In this document: piece by piece, positions 10,029 to 21,707 of the stretch
Layout: the number at the start of each line of letters is the position of its first letter
Numbering within the stretch: the first letter of the stretch is position 1
DNA from: Triglochin maritima
Taxonomy: Eukaryota > Streptophyta > Magnoliopsida > Alismatales > Juncaginaceae
Length of the DNA stretch: 64,000 nucleotides
NCBI GenBank assembly: GCA_963682175.1
Contig: OY821787.1
Location: 13,928,501-13,992,500 of the forward strand
Reading direction: 5' to 3'
Program-made: the position numbers and the translations under genes
The notes under the pieces: generated by a model
Told to the model about the DNA's origin: nothing
What the model saw: the letters and a program-made list of their open reading frames with translations, nothing else
The model's database searches: none

Positions 10029-13019
10029 ATGGCTGCTAATTTCCGTGAGGAGGAGCAGTTGCTGGACCCGCCTGTTCCACCTGTGCTTCCAGTTGTCGTT
10101 CCCATACCTCTTCGTGATCGATGCTACCCGAGCCATACCGCTCTACCCTCATGCATCGTATTACCAGAGGCTAATGGGAACCCTTTTGAGGTTAAGCCTC
10201 AATTCATTTCCATGCTCCCTCATTTCACTGGGAAAGGTGACCCCTATATCTTTCTCAGGGAATTTGAGGAGGTCTGTGCTATGTTCAAGATGCAACAACT
10301 TAGCACAGACTCCATCCATCTTAGGCTCGTTCCTTTTGCACTAAAGGATGACGCCAAGAAGTGGTTGTACAGCAACCAGGCGAATGCCTTTAGGACTTGG
10401 GATGAGTTTCAATCTGCCTTCCTTAAGAAGTACTTCCCAAATCATCGGACTCAAAAATTGAGGAACGAAATCAATTCGTTCTATCAACTTGAGACCGAGA
10501 CATTCCATGCATATCTAGAGAGGTTCAAGGAGCTACTATCCTCATGCCCTCACCATGGAATTGAGTTGTGGCGCCTTTGTCAGATTGTGTACGAGGGTCT
10601 TCACATCCCGTCCAGAACGCTCCTTGAGTCCATGTGTCAAGGAGAGTTTTTGGGAAAGGATGAAAGGGAGGCATGGGCCTTCCTAGAAGACCTCGCTGAG
10701 AAAACCATGCAGTGGGAGAGTGTGAGGGAACCACCTGCATCATCTAGTATAGGAGCGAGGATCGCGAATGCAAACTCGACTAGATCGGGTGCTGCATTTG
10801 CTGTCGATACCACTACGGCCACCGAGGCACGCATGGCGGCCTTAATGCGCCGTATGGATTCGATTGAGCTCCAAAACCAACAAAGTGCACCTCACATGTC
10901 CACATCTGGTCCAGTTCCTTGTCATTCATGTGGTAGGATAGGTCATGTAGAGAGCGAGTGTGAGTCCATTCCTCCTGAGATGGAGCGTGTCAACGCCATC
11001 TGTGACAGAGCTAGGAATGACCCATACTCATCATCTTATAACCCTGGATGGAGGAACCACCCCAATTTTTCATGGAACCAAAATAATGCCCCGGGTGGTC
11101 CTTCAAACTCCTCTAGACCACCTTACCAATCACACCAACCTCCCATGAATGCACATTCCTATCAGCCACCCCAAGCACAAACGACCAATCAATCGGGTTT
11201 CCCAAATTCCAATAATATGGAAACCCGATTCAATTCGCTTGAGACCTTGACTCGTGGACTTGAAAACTCAATGAAAAATTTTATGTCTACCACAAGTCAA
11301 GTTCTCACTTCAAATCAGCAGACCATGAAATCTGTAGAGCTTCAGATGGGCCAATTGGCTCAGTCTGTACATGAGAGAGAGAGAGGGTCTTTTCCTAGCC
11401 AGCCTGAGGCTAACCCCCGCATGTACCAACAACAACAAATGCAAAATGAGAATGTGGTACCTCGGGGGAGGCAAGTGAACCATGTGGAGGAACCTGTTCA
11501 CCATGTCAATTCCATTGTGACCTTAAGGAATGGAAAACAGGTTGACAATCACATTTCCTTGCCACACCCACCACCATCTATGCAGCCCCTCAGTGGGAAT
11601 GGTGGTGAAGAAGAAGCTGAGGGTGAGGGTAATACACCAAAGCTTTCTTCTCAGGCACAGCAGAAAACCTACCTGCCAAAAGCTCCCTATCCAAGTAGGT
11701 TAAACAAAAAGCAGAGTGACAACATGGACAAGATATTAGAGGTGTTTAAGCAAGTGAAGGTTAACATCCCTTTGTTGGATGTCATCCAACAAATACCTCA
11801 ATATGCCAAAGTGTTGAAGGATCTCTGCACAACCAAGAGGAAGACCAATGTTCCTAAGAAAGCATTCTTGGCTGCAAATATCAGCTCACTTTTGTCCAAT
11901 CCTACCTACACAAAATACAAGGACCCGGGGTGTCCTACTATTCAGTGTACGATAGGGGACACTAGATTGAGCAATGTTTTGCTTGATTTAGGATCAGCGG
12001 TCAACCTCCTCCCATTCTCTGTTTATCAACAGTTGAACTTGGGAGAATTGAAACCAACTAAGATCACCCTCCAACTGGCGGATAGATCCATTCGTATTCC
12101 CATGGGGATTATCGAGGACGTGCTTATCAAAGTTGGAGATTTTATATTTCCTGTCGATTTTGTTGTCCTCGATACCAATCCTGTTGCGAACACCCACTCT
12201 CAAATACCTTTGATTTTGGGTAGACCATTTCTGGCAACCTCCAATGCCTTGATTAATTGTAGAAATGGTCTCATGAAGCTCTCATTCGGTAACATGAGTG
12301 CCGAGTTTCATGTGTTCAACTCTGGTAAGCAACAGGAACCCATGGATGAACCTTTAAATCTAAATCTCATCCGCCAATTGGAGAAAGCACCACAAAATCA
12401 ACGAACACCCCTAACCCCAATGCAACCCATTGAGAATGTTCGTGGGCCCAGCGAAAACTCATTGCCTGTCTTCGCAATGCAACAGAGTGAGCTGGCCTCG
12501 AACATGAATGTCCAAAGGGAGTGTTCGTTGCATGATTCAGTTGAGAGTACTAGTGAGAGTGAGACACCTCATCATATGCCTATACCAGAAGGTGTCTCTA
12601 CCTCATGTCCCATGGCCATTGAGCCATTTGAGCTTCATATTGACTCCAACAAGGACCCACCTATGACCGAGCTTATGCTTGATGATCTAAACGATGGTGG
12701 GAGGTCCTTGTTGGATGACTTGGGGAGAAGCCCCATTCTTAGTGATGCAAGTCTGTTGCATCCATCGAATGAGCCTGATGAACTCATTCCGATGCACCCG
12801 CCTATTGGTTGGAGGGTTTTCTTCGATGAGCAATTAAACCCTAGTGAGGCAACACAACTTCATTCTTTGTTGCCCACACCCAACCAATATCATGAGGGGT
12901 TCGAGCCTTTCAGCTTTGACCTTTCACCCCTCATGACACCTCAGAGTACCAGTGGAGTTTGCCCATCTCGGCAAGTCTCTGGTCCTCATGACTTGATATT
13001 CTCATTTGATGTTCCTTGA
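10029..13019 (+). CDS. Gag-protease polyprotein of element B, ending in a vestige of RT
   Basis: A 996-residue frame starts at the ATG at 10029 (MAANFREEE). The open frame extends upstream to an ATG at 9885, but similarity to the other Gags starts only after 10029. Gag motifs in order are RDRCYP, PSCIVLP, DPYIFLREFEE, LKDDAKKWLYS, FLKKYFPNH and CPHHGIELW. A CCHC zinc knuckle follows (CHSCGRIGHVESEC), then a Gln/Pro-rich linker. The aspartic protease has the active-site motif LLDLGSAVNLLPFS and the later [12 protein letters not shown] ILGRPFL. The last 150 residues keep scattered matches to the Athila text that precedes RT (NKDPP, DELIP, GWRV) and then stop. Gag would package RNA and the protease would cut the polyprotein. 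RT and integrase must come in trans. The frame is intact. Confidence 0.88.
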   Translation: MAANFREEEQLLDPPVPPVLPVVVPIPLRDRCYPSHTALPSCIVLPEANGNPFEVKPQFISMLPHFTGKGDPYIFLREFEEVCAMFKMQQLSTDSIHLRLVPFALKDDAKKWLYSNQANAFRTWDEFQSAFLKKYFPNHRTQKLRNEINSFYQLETETFHAYLERFKELLSSCPHHGIELWRLCQIVYEGLHIPSRTLLESMCQGEFLGKDEREAWAFLEDLAEKTMQWESVREPPASSSIGARIANANSTRSGAAFAVDTTTATEARMAALMRRMDSIELQNQQSAPHMSTSGPVPCHSCGRIGHVESECESIPPEMERVNAICDRARNDPYSSSYNPGWRNHPNFSWNQNNAPGGPSNSSRPPYQSHQPPMNAHSYQPPQAQTTNQSGFPNSNNMETRFNSLETLTRGLENSMKNFMSTTSQVLTSNQQTMKSVELQMGQLAQSVHERERGSFPSQPEANPRMYQQQQMQNENVVPRGRQVNHVEEPVHHVNSIVTLRNGKQVDNHISLPHPPPSMQPLSGNGGEEEAEGEGNTPKLSSQAQQKTYLPKAPYPSRLNKKQSDNMDKILEVFKQVKVNIPLLDVIQQIPQYAKVLKDLCTTKRKTNVPKKAFLAANISSLLSNPTYTKYKDPGCPTIQCTIGDTRLSNVLLDLGSAVNLLPFSVYQQLNLGELKPTKITLQLADRSIRIPMGIIEDVLIKVGDFIFPVDFVVLDTNPVANTHSQIPLILGRPFLATSNALINCRNGLMKLSFGNMSAEFHVFNSGKQQEPMDEPLNLNLIRQLEKAPQNQRTPLTPMQPIENVRGPSENSLPVFAMQQSELASNMNVQRECSLHDSVESTSESETPHHMPIPEGVSTSCPMAIEPFELHIDSNKDPPMTELMLDDLNDGGRSLLDDLGRSPILSDASLLHPSNEPDELIPMHPPIGWRVFFDEQLNPSEATQLHSLLPTPNQYHEGFEPFSFDLSPLMTPQSTSGVCPSRQVSGPHDLIFSFDVP

Positions 13020-14348
13020 CCAAATGATTATGAGAATATCTTGGGTGATGTATATATCTTGAAAAAAAAAGAAAAAAAAAGTGTGTAATAAAAGACTCCT
13101 TCAGTGAGCAACGATTGTTGTGGGCCCCAACCCTTGTGTACTTGGGCCCAATTTCTTCACGTATTTATCTCCCTTCTTCAGCTTCTCACAGGTTTTGAGG
13201 GAATTTGGGTTTGTGTCCATCAACATGACCCTGAACGTCCCTTTGTACTTCATGTTGGTGAGATCTTTCCTTTTTCATGCATGTATCCATGTAGTATCTT
13301 GTTCACATTCATTGAGGACAATGCATGAAGTAGGTGTGGGGGGTGTTTATATATGTACATATCTATCTATTTGATTTTCTGTTCTGCTTTATTTAAAAAA
13401 AAATTCAATATTCTATGACATAGCTTAAGATTGAACTGCCAAAACCCGTGTACAAATTGCATTAAGTTTTTGTTCCTTATTATATAGTTCTGCTTGTAGA
13501 AATTATGACATAAATCTAAGTTCCAAAGAAATAACTCATGACCCTTGTAAGACATGTATGCACTTAAATTGGATGAATCAAATCTTTGAAGTAGTTGATA
13601 AAAAGCAGAGATTGAGGAAAATATACCGGGAAGTGTGGACTTCTAATAGCAATTAAGCCTTGAGGAAAATAAAAGTAAAATAAAATAAAAATAAAGTGAG
13701 GAAAACACATTTTGCAAAAGCCCAAGCCTTCGAGTCACTGGTCCGTAGGGGTATCTTGAAACCCGGTAACTTGAGTCTGCCAGCTCGGGATTATCGACCA
13801 AACTCGCTACACGAATGCAAAAAGGGTATAAGTGTCAAAAAGAAAAGCAAATGTGTTGAATCACGGAAAAAGGATAAAAATAAATAAATACTTTAAGATA
13901 CTCAAGGCCCAAAGCTAAAGGAATGATCCATGCCATGGTTGATCCAAATGATACTTCACCACCAGAGGAGGCGTGCAAAATAATTTATGTGATAACATGT
14001 GTAGAGGGGTTAGTGGTGTGAATGTTTGAGGAATAAAGACCAAGTCAAACTTTTTATAAGATTAGAACTGTATAATGAGCATGCGAGAACTTTAAGTGAG
14101 ATGTATAAGGTTAAGGCAGAAATATTAAGAGCTATTAATGGAATGTTGAATTAAGACTTTGTGGGTGTGTCAACTGAAAACCCTCACGAGACAAAACTCG
14201 TCCTCTAAGGCAACCTCGAGGTTTAAAGGCTTGTTGCACATGCTAAGTGCAACCGTGATTCCTACGAAAGTGAGTTAGGATTTCCCTGCTTTCATTTTCT
14301 TATATTCTGCTTTGCTAGGGACTAGCAAAATCTAGGTGTGGGGGTATT
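13020..14348 (+). other. Untranslated 3' region of element B with internal and terminal polypurine tracts
   Basis: No gene is seen. An internal purine tract (TAGGTGTGGGGGGTGTTT, about 13331-13348) follows GAGGACAATGCATGAAG. A second, AATCTAGGTGTGGGGGTATT (14329-14348), abuts the 3' LTR and is the working polypurine tract by position. The stretch between them is closely similar to 16720-17654 in element A and, reversed, partly to the Athila 3' region. Confidence 0.75.
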
Positions 14349-15531
14349 TGATGCATTGCATACATTGCATCATATGTCTTTCATTTAGATTACTTTTATA
14401 TCAATAAATGCTACTAAGGTATGTGTTTAGTCGTATTTACAGAATACAGGGACCTGAATGCAAATTACCCACATTCCAAGCATAAACGCGTGCAAAAGAT
14501 TCATTTCTATCATAAAGACCGAGTTCAAGTTTATCGGGTTTCAAATAGAAATGCATCCAAGCATACAAGCATTCAAGGAGCTAATTACAAAAAGGTCAAG
14601 GACTTAATTGCAAAATGCCAAGGACCTAATTGCAAAATAAAAGGACCAAGTTATTGTGTGGAGAAAGTCAAAAGAAAAATCAAATATAAATCTCCAACAA
14701 TGGAAGGAATTAATCCAGAGCTCAAAAGAATGGAAACAAATCATCCAGACGCGCAAATAAAGATCAAATCATGCCATAAACGCACCGCAGAAATCCGGAC
14801 CCGATCCCATCAACCTGGGCGGCGAATTAGCAGCACCTCCCATGCATTGTGCGGCGATTTCGCCGCACCAGAGGTGATCTGTGTGCCCGATTTTCGTCCA
14901 GTGTCGGGTCGACGCGTGTACTATCCTTTTATGTATTGGTATCCCCTGTATCGGCTATAAATAGCCCTGTAGGACGAATGTAACACATCTTTGAACCTTT
15001 GGTCTTGGATCATTAGTAATAAAATTCTGTTTTATTTTGTTTTGTTTTAATTTTCTTTTCTTAATGTCTCTAGGATCCCTTCTTCTTCCTCCCTCCATGA
15101 GTTTCTAACTCTTTCCAAAGGGTGGAGGTGATGGAATTAGGGGTAGAGAAGATGAATGCATGTTATTGTTTTAAGTTCGTGATTAGTATATTTTGATTAC
15201 TTGAGTTTATGTTAAATCATTTATCTTGTAATGCTTCATAACTAACATGATTCATTTCAAGTTTCTCCATTCTCCAATCTAAACCTAAGTCTAAACCTCC
15301 ACCCGACGGAATTCTCCATCTTTATTCTTGTTTTTTTTAGTTTTAATTGTTCTTGTGTCTTGCTTTAGATAATTAAATAAAAAACCCCAAAAACCCAAAT
15401 TAATTCTTCTCTCCTTCTTTCCCCCAATCGAAATCACATTAATAACAAATCTCTCCCTCCTTGTGTTCGACCCGTATTTGCCACGTCTTCATTGACACCG
15501 TGCACTTGCGGTATAAATTTAATTACCATCA
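14349..15531 (+). repeat. 3' LTR of element B
   Basis: This 1,183-bp LTR pairs with 7617-8798 and is followed by the CCTGA duplication at 15532-15536. Confidence 0.93.
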
Positions 15532-16539
15532 CCTGACGTCCAATCTGAAACGCCCACCCCACCTACTTAATCTGAACCCGTAGCTCAACCTGAACCTGAG
15601 CGAGTCTATGTCCCTAAAGCCCCATTTCCCAATAGACTCAAAAAGAATTCAAGTGCACAAATAGAGAAAATCTTGGAAGTATTTAAGCAAGTTAAGGTGA
15701 ACATTCCACTCTTAGATATGATTCAACAAATACGTGCTTATGCTCTCTTAAAAGTTTTGTGCACTAAAAAGAGAAAAACGAACGTACCAAAGAAGGCATT
15801 CTTAACTGCAAACATAAGTTCTATATTGTCCAACACATCTCCTATAAAATATAAGGATCCTGGGTGTCCCACAATTTCTTGTTCAATAGGAGATACTTTT
15901 ATCAACAAAGCCCTTCTAGACCTTGGTGCTAGTGTTAACCTACTCCCGTACTCTGTCTACGAGCAACTCAACCTTGGTCCATTAAAACCCTCTAAGACAA
16001 CCCTTCAATTTGCTGATTGCTCTACTAAGAAACCAAGAGGTATAGTCGAGGACGTTTTGATCAAGGTGGGTGACTTCATTTACCCAGTGGATTTTGTCGT
16101 ACTAGATACCGCACCTGTTGTAGATCCTATGAGACAAATCCCTGTAATACTAGGCAGACCCTTTTTAACCACTTCTGAAGCATTGATAAACTGTCGAAAT
16201 GGGCTCATGCAGTTATCTTTTGGGAACTTAAAAGCTGAATTTAATATCTTTCATGTTGATAATGAGCCCGAAATAATATGCAATCAAAGTGATGTTGTGA
16301 TGAGAGCACGTATCTATAAGAGTTCTGAATCAAATAAATCATCACAAAATCAAAAAGGAAGTGAGAAAAGGAGGAGTAATTCTGCGACACACCCACCGTC
16401 ACTCGAGCAAATAAGAGAACCAATTTATGTGAGGGGTGTGGACCCTGTAACTCAGGATGCTCATTGCAACATGAGGAACAATTCAACTGGATACATGCAC
16501 CAATATGGTGTCATTCAATCCAGTTCCGACTATGGTTGA
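15532..16539 (+). pseudogene. Protease part of element A gag-protease frame
   Basis: This continues the frame broken at 7616. After the CCTGA duplication a TAA at 15568-15570 is the third stop. From 15673 the frame is open to 16539. It holds the conserved pre-protease block ([33 protein letters not shown]) and the protease motif [14 protein letters not shown] with VILGRPFL. The frame ends soon after the protease and shows no RT. The protease text itself looks undamaged, but it is cut off from Gag. Confidence 0.87.
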
Positions 16540-16682
16540 CTTTGAGCAAATTCCATCCGTCCACCGCAATTCATCAAGGTAATAAGTGCATTTGCTTTAT
16601 ATTTGCATACATTGAGGACAATGCATGATTTAGGTGTGGGGGTGTTTATGTATATATTTATCTCTATATTCTGTCTTTTATT

Positions 16683-16719
<37 letters not shown>

Positions 16720-17654
16720 AAATAATGTTTCATGACATAGCTTAAGATTGAACTGCTAAAACCCGTGTACAAATTGCATTGAGTTTTTGTTCCTTATTAT
16801 ATAGTTCTGCTTGTAGAAATTGTGACATAAATCTAAATTCCAAAGAAATAACCCATTGCCCTTTAAGACATGTATGCACTTAGATTGGATGAATCAAATC
16901 TTTGAAGTGGTTGATAAAAAGCAGAGGTTGAGGAAAATATACCGGGAAGTGTGGACTTCTATAGCAATTAAGCCTTGAGGAAAATAAAAATAAAAATAAA
17001 AGAATAAAGTGAAGAAAACACATTTTGCAAAATGATTACAAAAGCCCAAGCCTTTGAGTCACTGGTCCGTAGGGGTATCTCGAAACCCGATAACTTGAGT
17101 CTACCAGCTCGGGATTATCGACCAAACTCGCTACACGAATGCAAAAAGGGTAAAAGTGTCAAAAAGCAAATGTGTTGAATCACGAAAAAAATAATAATAA
17201 TAATACTCAAGGCCCAAAGCTAAAAGAATGATCCATATCATGGTTGATCCGAATGATACTTCACCACCAGAGGAGGCGTGCAAAATAATTCAAGTGATAA
17301 ACATGTGTAGAAGGGTTAGTGGTGTGAATGTTGGAGGAACAAAGACCAAGTCATATTTTTAATGAGCTAGATTTATATAATGAGCATGCAAGAATTCTCA
17401 GTGATATGTATAAGGTCGAGGTAGGGACATTGAGAACTATTAATGAAATGTTGATTCAGGATTTTGTGGGTATATCCGCTGAAAACCCTCAGGAGACAAG
17501 ACTCCTCCCCCTTGGCAACAAGGAGGTTTAAAGGCTTGTTGCGCATGCTAAGTGCAACCGTGATTCCTACGAAAGTGAGTTAGGATTTCCCTGTTTTCAT
17601 TTTTCTTATATTCTGTTTTGCTAGGGACTAGCAAAATCTAGGTGTGGGGGTATT
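16540..17654 (+). other. Untranslated 3' region of element A
   Basis: No gene is seen. It contains an internal purine tract (TTAGGTGTGGGGGTGTTT, about 16630-16648), an AAAT repeat (16682-16722) and a terminal polypurine tract at 17635-17654. It also has a GC-rich inverted repeat with the core CCTTGGCAACAAGG near 17509-17523, shared with the Athila 3' region. Confidence 0.72.
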
Positions 17655-18932
17655 TGATGCATTGCATACATTGCATCATATGTCTTTCATTTAGATTACT
17701 TTTACATCAATAAATGCTACTAAGGTATGTGTTTAGTCTTATTTACAGAATACAGGGACCTGAATGCAATTTACCCACATCCCGAGCGTAAACGCATGCA
17801 AAAGACTCATTTCTATCATAAAGACCAAGTTCAAGATTATCGGGTTACGAATGGAAATGTATCCAAGCATAAAAGCATTCAAGTCCTAATTGCAAAAAGA
17901 ACAAGGACTTAAGCACAAAACTAACCGAGGACTTAACTGCAAAAAGAACAAGGACTTAAGCACAAAAGTAACCAGGGACTTAACTGCAAAAAGTCAAGGA
18001 CCTAATTGCAAATCACGAGTAGCTTTTATTATCTTGGAGAAAATCTAAAGAAAAATCAATATAAATCTCCAAACATATAAAGGAATTAATCCGGAGCTCA
18101 AAAGAATGGAAAGAAATCATCCAGACGCGCAGAGGAGGATCAAATCATACCATAAACACTCAGCAAAAATCCGGAATTAATCTGACTATATTGTGCGGCG
18201 TTTCCGCCGCACAACACATACAACATGCGGTGATTCGGCCGCCCGCCTTACGATCCGTGTGCTCCAATTTCGTCCAGTCGTGTCTGGACACGTGTACTTT
18301 CCAATATTATACCTAGATCCCTTGTAGCAACTATAAATAGACCCGAGAACGATGTTAGAAGGGTCCTTAGTCTTTTGTGGTAGTTTTTATTTCTTAATCT
18401 TAGTTTTGTATTCTTCCTTTTCATTAATAAAATTCTATCTTTTATTTTTTTACTTTTAGTTTTCTTTTGTAATGTCTCAAGGACCCCTTCTTCCTCCCTC
18501 CATGAGTTTCTAACTCCTTCCAAAGGGTGGAGGTGACGGATTAGGGTGAAGAGAAGATGAATGGATGTTATTATTTTAATTTCGTGTTAGTATATTTTGA
18601 TTACTTGAGTTTATGTTAAATCATTTATCATGTAATGCTTTATAACTAATATGATTTATTATAAGTTTCTGAATTCTCTAATCTAAACCTTAAATCTAAT
18701 CCTCCACCCAACGGAATTCACTTCTTTGTTCTTGCTTTAGTTTTAATTGTTTTTGTTTCTTGCTTTAAATAACTAAAACCCAAAAATCTCAAAACCCATT
18801 TATTTCTTCTCTCTTTCTTTTCTCCAATCGAAATCACACTAAAAACAGAATCTCTCCCTCCTTGTGTTCGACCCGTATTTGCCACGTCTTCATTGACACC
18901 GTGCACTTGCGGTATAAATTTAATTCTCATCA
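17655..18932 (+). repeat. 3' LTR of element A
   Basis: This 1,278-bp LTR pairs with 3437-4714 and is followed by ACATC at 18933-18937. Confidence 0.93.
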
Positions 18933-18937
18933 ACATC

Positions 18938-20173
18938 CAATCTTGCCTCTACATGAATTAAGATAAAACTACATCGTTAAAACATACAAGACAATAATTG
19001 GAATGAAACTAAATGAACTCATGTATAAAGACTAGACCCTACTATGCCTCCACATGAATTAAGATGACTACATCATTAAAACATACAAGACATTAGCTAA
19101 GGAAAAGGCAACAATAGTACATACACTACAAATTGTGTTTCCAACATTAACTTCATCCATATCCTAACCTTATCATTCCCCATAAAATAGGTCCACTAAT
19201 CAAAGCATAAGCTAAGCTTCATTCAAGAGCATTAGCATATCAAAGATAAGAGTGGAGACCCATTAGATGGTTATGGAAATCATATAAAGCTCAAGGGATA
19301 AAAATAACACACACTTAATACACTACATGATTATATCACATATTTCTCCACCCCCCAAATGGGGATGGAACTACTCACTACTCATTACTATATTAACAGA
19401 AGCAAGCATAATACTGAAATGAAACTATACTAATCAAGCAAGAAACATTAAAGAAGCATAAAACAAAACAAGCATCAAAGCAAAAACATTAAAGGAATTT
19501 AACTAAGCAAGAATTAACAAACTAATGAAAACTTTTATTATGAACTCACTCAGATTACAAGCAGCCCTTCCTCCACTAGAGTTTTGCTTCAAGGCTTCAC
19601 TCTTAGTAGGGAAGGAGGCCACCAAGAGAGAGATGGATACAATGGGAGGTGAAGAGTTCTATTTATAAGCATGGAAAAAGCTAATCAGGGACAATCCCCC
19701 GATGTGGGACTAAACCAATACCAAAAATAGCCTAAACAAACACTAATACAAGTCCAGGAGAAGTTGGGGCGGATCTTGCATGATCCAGACCGCCAATTGG
19801 CGGCCTATAAAGCCCAGATCCGTCTGGGTCTTCTGGTGGGCTTTCCTTGGTGTGTTTCTTGGTCTTGGATGCATCTAACTTGTTTAGTGGAGCTCCGACC
19901 CGAATCGAATTGACAAAATACTCCTCATAATGGTGTGGAGTTTCCTGTTTTGCTCTTAGGTCCTTCTGTCTTACGATCAGGTCCTTCTCCCTTGCATCTT
20001 GGTCCCCAAGCTCACAATTAGGTCCTTTTTTCCTGCTTTTGGGTCCTTTCATGGCTCTTCTCTTCAAACCTCTTTATTTCTGAAAACTAAACATAAAACT
20101 CGTCACGTAGCATTGCTTAGGTGTAAGATAATGGATATAAGGTACAAATATAAGCATGAAATGATGTCAATCA
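18938..20173 (-). repeat. 3' LTR of Athila element, second part
   Basis: This continues the LTR begun at 3117-3436 and matches 28716-29958. It contains CCGCCAATTGGCGG at 19790-19803 and reiterated AGGTCCTT motifs near 19960-20045. A minus-strand TATA box lies at 19660-19667 (reverse of TATTTATA). Confidence 0.92.
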
Positions 20174-20192
20174 AATACCCCCACACCTAAGT
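20174..20192 (-). other. Polypurine tract of Athila element
   Basis: On the minus strand, ACTTAGGTGTGGGGGTATT abuts the LTR start TGATTGACATC. The core is the same as in elements A and B. Confidence 0.82.
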
Positions 20193-21707
20193 TTTTGCTA
20201 GTCTCGAGCAAAACAAAGAAAGGAAAAAGCATACGAAAAACAAGAAATCTTAACTCACTTTCGTAGGAAGCACGTGCAACAAGCCGTTAAACCTCCTTGT
20301 TGCCAAGGAGGAGGAGTGTTGTCTCCTGAGGGTTTTCAGCGGATATACCCACAAAATCCGAACAAGATGCATTATTCAATCTAGACCTCGACTCGTTGGA
20401 AATATTTTGTCGATCAATGGACGCGGTAATCCTACGGGCCGACTCTATATAGGTAATCAGTCCACACCTAGCCTAATAAACCATTCGTGCAAGTTAAATA
20501 AGGAATTAAGTGAAAGACATGGACAACCTCGAGATCCTCAAGTGATACAAAGTGTAAGGTCCATTAAGGTTCTTATTTGCATTAACATTTTTTTTTCTTT
20601 TTGTTTCTTTTCACACATTTTTTTTTCTTTTTTTTCTTTTTATTAGTTGGAGCTTCATTCTCCCAGGGTCAGGTTTCGTGCATCATTGCCCATGAGGACT
20701 TACACTATCACGTACACCTTTCCCCAAATCTCCACATAGGGCAATCCCTACCACCCATGTAACGGGAGTTCGGTCGGCGCATCCCAAGTCAGATGACTCG
20801 AAAGCACCAGGCACAAAGTCCCTTCAGACCTACTTTCCTGAGTGATAGGAGCCGTGCGAGAAGAGAGAACACCTACTCACTTATTTCTTATCTACACATG
20901 AACCAAAACCCCTACACTTAATGTCTCACAACAAGATTAAGAGGGTCCTTGACTACAACAAACTTCCTAAATTAACAAACACGAATTATTGACTCACTAG
21001 GTTCAGGGTGGACTTCTTTGAATGTTTGAGCACTGAAACCCTATGATTACTCACCCCCAAAGGAAAACTGGGGTGCATCCTAACGACTCGATAAATCCTA
21101 AAGCCACGTACTAGATATCCTAATGCATCAAGTTCAAGACAATTTTGGGAGCTTTCTTTTTACTTTGCCTCTCAACGGTTTTGCACATGCTAAACACACG
21201 CAAAACCCACAAAACATTTTCTTTCGAAAACACATGAATATTTTGAAAGAAATGTGAAAATTTTGAAGCACTAGGCAAGCAAAAGAAGACAAGTCACCCA
21301 AGGATCATGACAAGCAGATATATCGATATTAAATGCAGCACACTATCATGACCCTAACAATGCAAACAAAAGAAAACAAAATCAAAGGAAAAAGGCTCAA
21401 CTATGTACACACGTAAAACACCCCCCCACACCTACTTCATGCATTGTACTCAATGAATGCAAGCAAGATACTACATGGATTTATGCATGAAAAAGGAGAG
21501 ATCTCACCAATGTGAAGTACAAAGGGAAGTGTATGGCTATGTTGATGGACACAACCCAAATTCCCTCAAAACCTATGAGATGCTAAAGAAAGGGTACAAA
21601 TACGTGAAAGAAATGGAGCCCAAATACTCAAGGGTTGGGGCCCACTACAATCGATGCTCACTAAAGGTTTTTTTTTTAAACATATATACACATGAAAGCT
21701 CAACCAC
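20193..21707 (-). other. Untranslated 3' region of Athila element
   Basis: No envelope-like or other credible frame is seen. It holds a perfect hairpin CCTCCTTGTTGCCAAGGAGG at 20292-20311, T-rich runs (20588-20642) and an internal purine tract at about 21422-21440 on the minus strand. Several blocks match the 3' regions of elements A and B. Confidence 0.7.

Larger units (their letters stand above)
7617..15531 (+). mobile_element. Gag-protease-only LTR retrotransposon B, complete
   Basis: The element is 7,915 bp with LTRs of 1,182 and 1,183 bp that differ at about eight places (above 99% identity by eye). It is flanked by CCTGA. Its LTR ends (TGATGCATTG, ACCATCA) and much of the LTR resemble those of element A, so the two are sister families. 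It has a tRNA-Asp primer site, a long leader, one open gag-protease frame, a 1.3-kb untranslated 3' region and a polypurine tract. RT, RNase H and integrase are absent. It is the innermost and probably youngest insertion. Confidence 0.94.
3437..18932 (+). mobile_element. Gag-protease-only LTR retrotransposon A (with element B nested inside)
   Basis: The element has 1,278-bp LTRs (3437-4714 and 17655-18932) of identical length with about twelve differences (near 99% identity). It starts TGATGCATTG, ends CTCATCA, and is flanked by ACATC. Its net length without element B is about 7.6 kb. It has a tRNA-Asp primer site, a leader, a gag-protease frame with three stop codons, and a polypurine tract. 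No reverse transcriptase, RNase H or integrase is present, so movement must have depended on another element. The Athila at the same locus is the natural candidate. Confidence 0.93.

Noticed and set aside
20193..21707. Possible envelope-like gene in the Athila 3' region
   Set aside because: Only short frames, no transmembrane segments or conserved blocks; treated as untranslated.
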